Shown here: positions 12,082 to 12,580 of the stretch, one piece after another
Layout of the letters: each line of letters begins with the position of its first letter
Numbering within the stretch: position 1 is the stretch's first letter
Assembly (NCBI GenBank): GCA_002084865.1
Contig: NBMG01000035.1
Span: 1-12,580, forward strand
Source of the DNA: Candidatus Atribacteria bacterium 4572_76
GTDB lineage: Bacteria > Atribacterota > Phoenicimicrobiia > Phoenicimicrobiales > Phoenicimicrobiaceae
Direction: 5' to 3'
Length of the DNA stretch: 12,580 nt
Made by a program: the position numbers and the translations under genes
The notes under the pieces: generated by a model
Seen by the model: the letters and a program-made list of their open reading frames with translations, nothing else
Told to the model about the DNA's origin: nothing
The model's database searches: none

Positions 12082-12580
12082 ATGAGGTTAATTTTGTTGG
12101 GTCCTCCAGGTGGAGGAAAGGGAACGGTAGCAAAAAAATTGCAGGCAGAATTCAATATTCCGGTAATTTCAACAGGAGTAATCTTAAGAGAAGCAGTAGA
12201 TAAAAGGAATAAGTTAGGTATAGAAGTTGAGAATATTATGAGAAAAGGAGGCCTAGTGCCTGATCATATTATTCTGGAAATAATAAAAGAAAGAATAAAG
12301 CAGAAGGATTGTAAAAATGGTTATATCTTTGATGGTTTCCCTCGAAATGTTGAACAGGCGAATTCATTAGAGAAATTAAATAAAGAGCTTAATGAATATA
12401 TTGATTATGTATTTTACTTTGAGATTCCTTTTTCTGAAATAATACAAAGGTTATCTAACCGTAGAGTGTGTAAAAGATGTGGAACTAATTATAATTTGTC
12501 ATTCAATCCTCCTAAAAAGGATAATACCTGTGATCTTTGTGGCGGAGAGTTGTATCAGCGGGATGATGATAAAGAAGAAA
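12082..12580 (+). CDS. adk: Adenylate kinase, 5' part (runs off the window)
   Basis: Adk interconverts ATP plus AMP and two ADP in the cytoplasm. 166 residues are present and the frame is open at the window end; a full protein would be about 210 to 220. The P-loop GPPGGGKGT is at residues 7-15 (usually GPPGAGKGT), Arg36 of the AMP-binding region is kept, DGFPR is at 84-88, and the LID domain has four cysteines (130, 133, 150, 153), the zinc-binding form. Residue 33, Asp in the usual ISTGD motif, is Val here (ISTGVILRE). The ATG has AAGGA six bases upstream. map and infA commonly follow in this cluster but lie outside. Confidence 0.95.
   Translation, partial: MRLILLGPPGGGKGTVAKKLQAEFNIPVISTGVILREAVDKRNKLGIEVENIMRKGGLVPDHIILEIIKERIKQKDCKNGYIFDGFPRNVEQANSLEKLNKELNEYIDYVFYFEIPFSEIIQRLSNRRVCKRCGTNYNLSFNPPKKDNTCDLCGGELYQRDDDKEE

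Overview
This window is the S10-spc ribosomal protein gene cluster of a bacterium, read entirely on the + strand. It runs from the last codons of tuf (EF-Tu), through rpsJ, rplC, rplD, rplW, rplB, rpsS, rplV, rpsC, rplP, rpmC and rpsQ (S10 operon), then rplN, rplX, rplE, rpsN, rpsH, rplF, rplR, rpsE, rplO and secY (spc operon), to the 5' part of adk, which runs off the end. The order tuf-S10-spc-secY-adk, the zinc-type S14, the zinc-ribbon-like ends of L24 and Adk, the many TTG/GTG starts and the strong purine-rich Shine-Dalgarno sites all say Bacteria. The DNA is AT-rich by eye and codons favour A/T at third positions. The AT bias and the repeat-filled gaps suggest an uncultured anaerobic lineage (Atribacterota-like is my guess, low confidence); the sequence alone does not fix the phylum.

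Gene content is ordinary with three exceptions. (1) rplN (L14) carries an exact 62-bp tandem duplication (6229-6290 repeated at 6291-6352) that shifts the reading frame; deleting one copy restores a normal 122-residue L14. Since L14 is essential, a contig-joining artefact or minority variant is more likely than a true pseudogene. (2) rpmD (L30) is missing: rpsE and rplO overlap by 14 bp where it normally sits. (3) Adk has Val where the NMP-binding ISTGD motif normally has Asp.

The unusual part is between the genes. Several junctions are tight (rplD/rplW, rplV/rpsC, rpsC/rplP, rplP/rpmC, rpsE/rplO and rplO/secY abut or overlap). Others (tuf/rpsJ, rpsJ/rplC, rpsQ/rplN, rplE/rpsN, rpsH/rplF, rplF/rplR, secY/adk) are opened by roughly 110 to 375 bp of non-coding DNA built from a shared vocabulary of short repeats (variants of CGTATCTCGT, TAGCGTATAGCG, ACTAACGACTA, TTTTGAATTATGG and others, on either strand). 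Three of these gaps also contain a bounded palindromic element of 59 to 78 bp with TGTAGGGG/CCCCTACA-like ends and two internal hairpins. Its copies differ by paired, compensating substitutions. A degraded half-copy lies before rplF.

Together the genes build both ribosomal subunits (decoding-side S3, S5, S8, S14, S17, S19 and S10; peptidyl-transferase and tunnel proteins L2, L3, L4, L22, L23, L16 and others), supply the SecY translocon channel beneath the tunnel exit, and begin an adenylate kinase gene for nucleotide balance. No tRNA, rRNA, CRISPR array, phage gene or transposase was seen, and no convincing classical intrinsic terminator.
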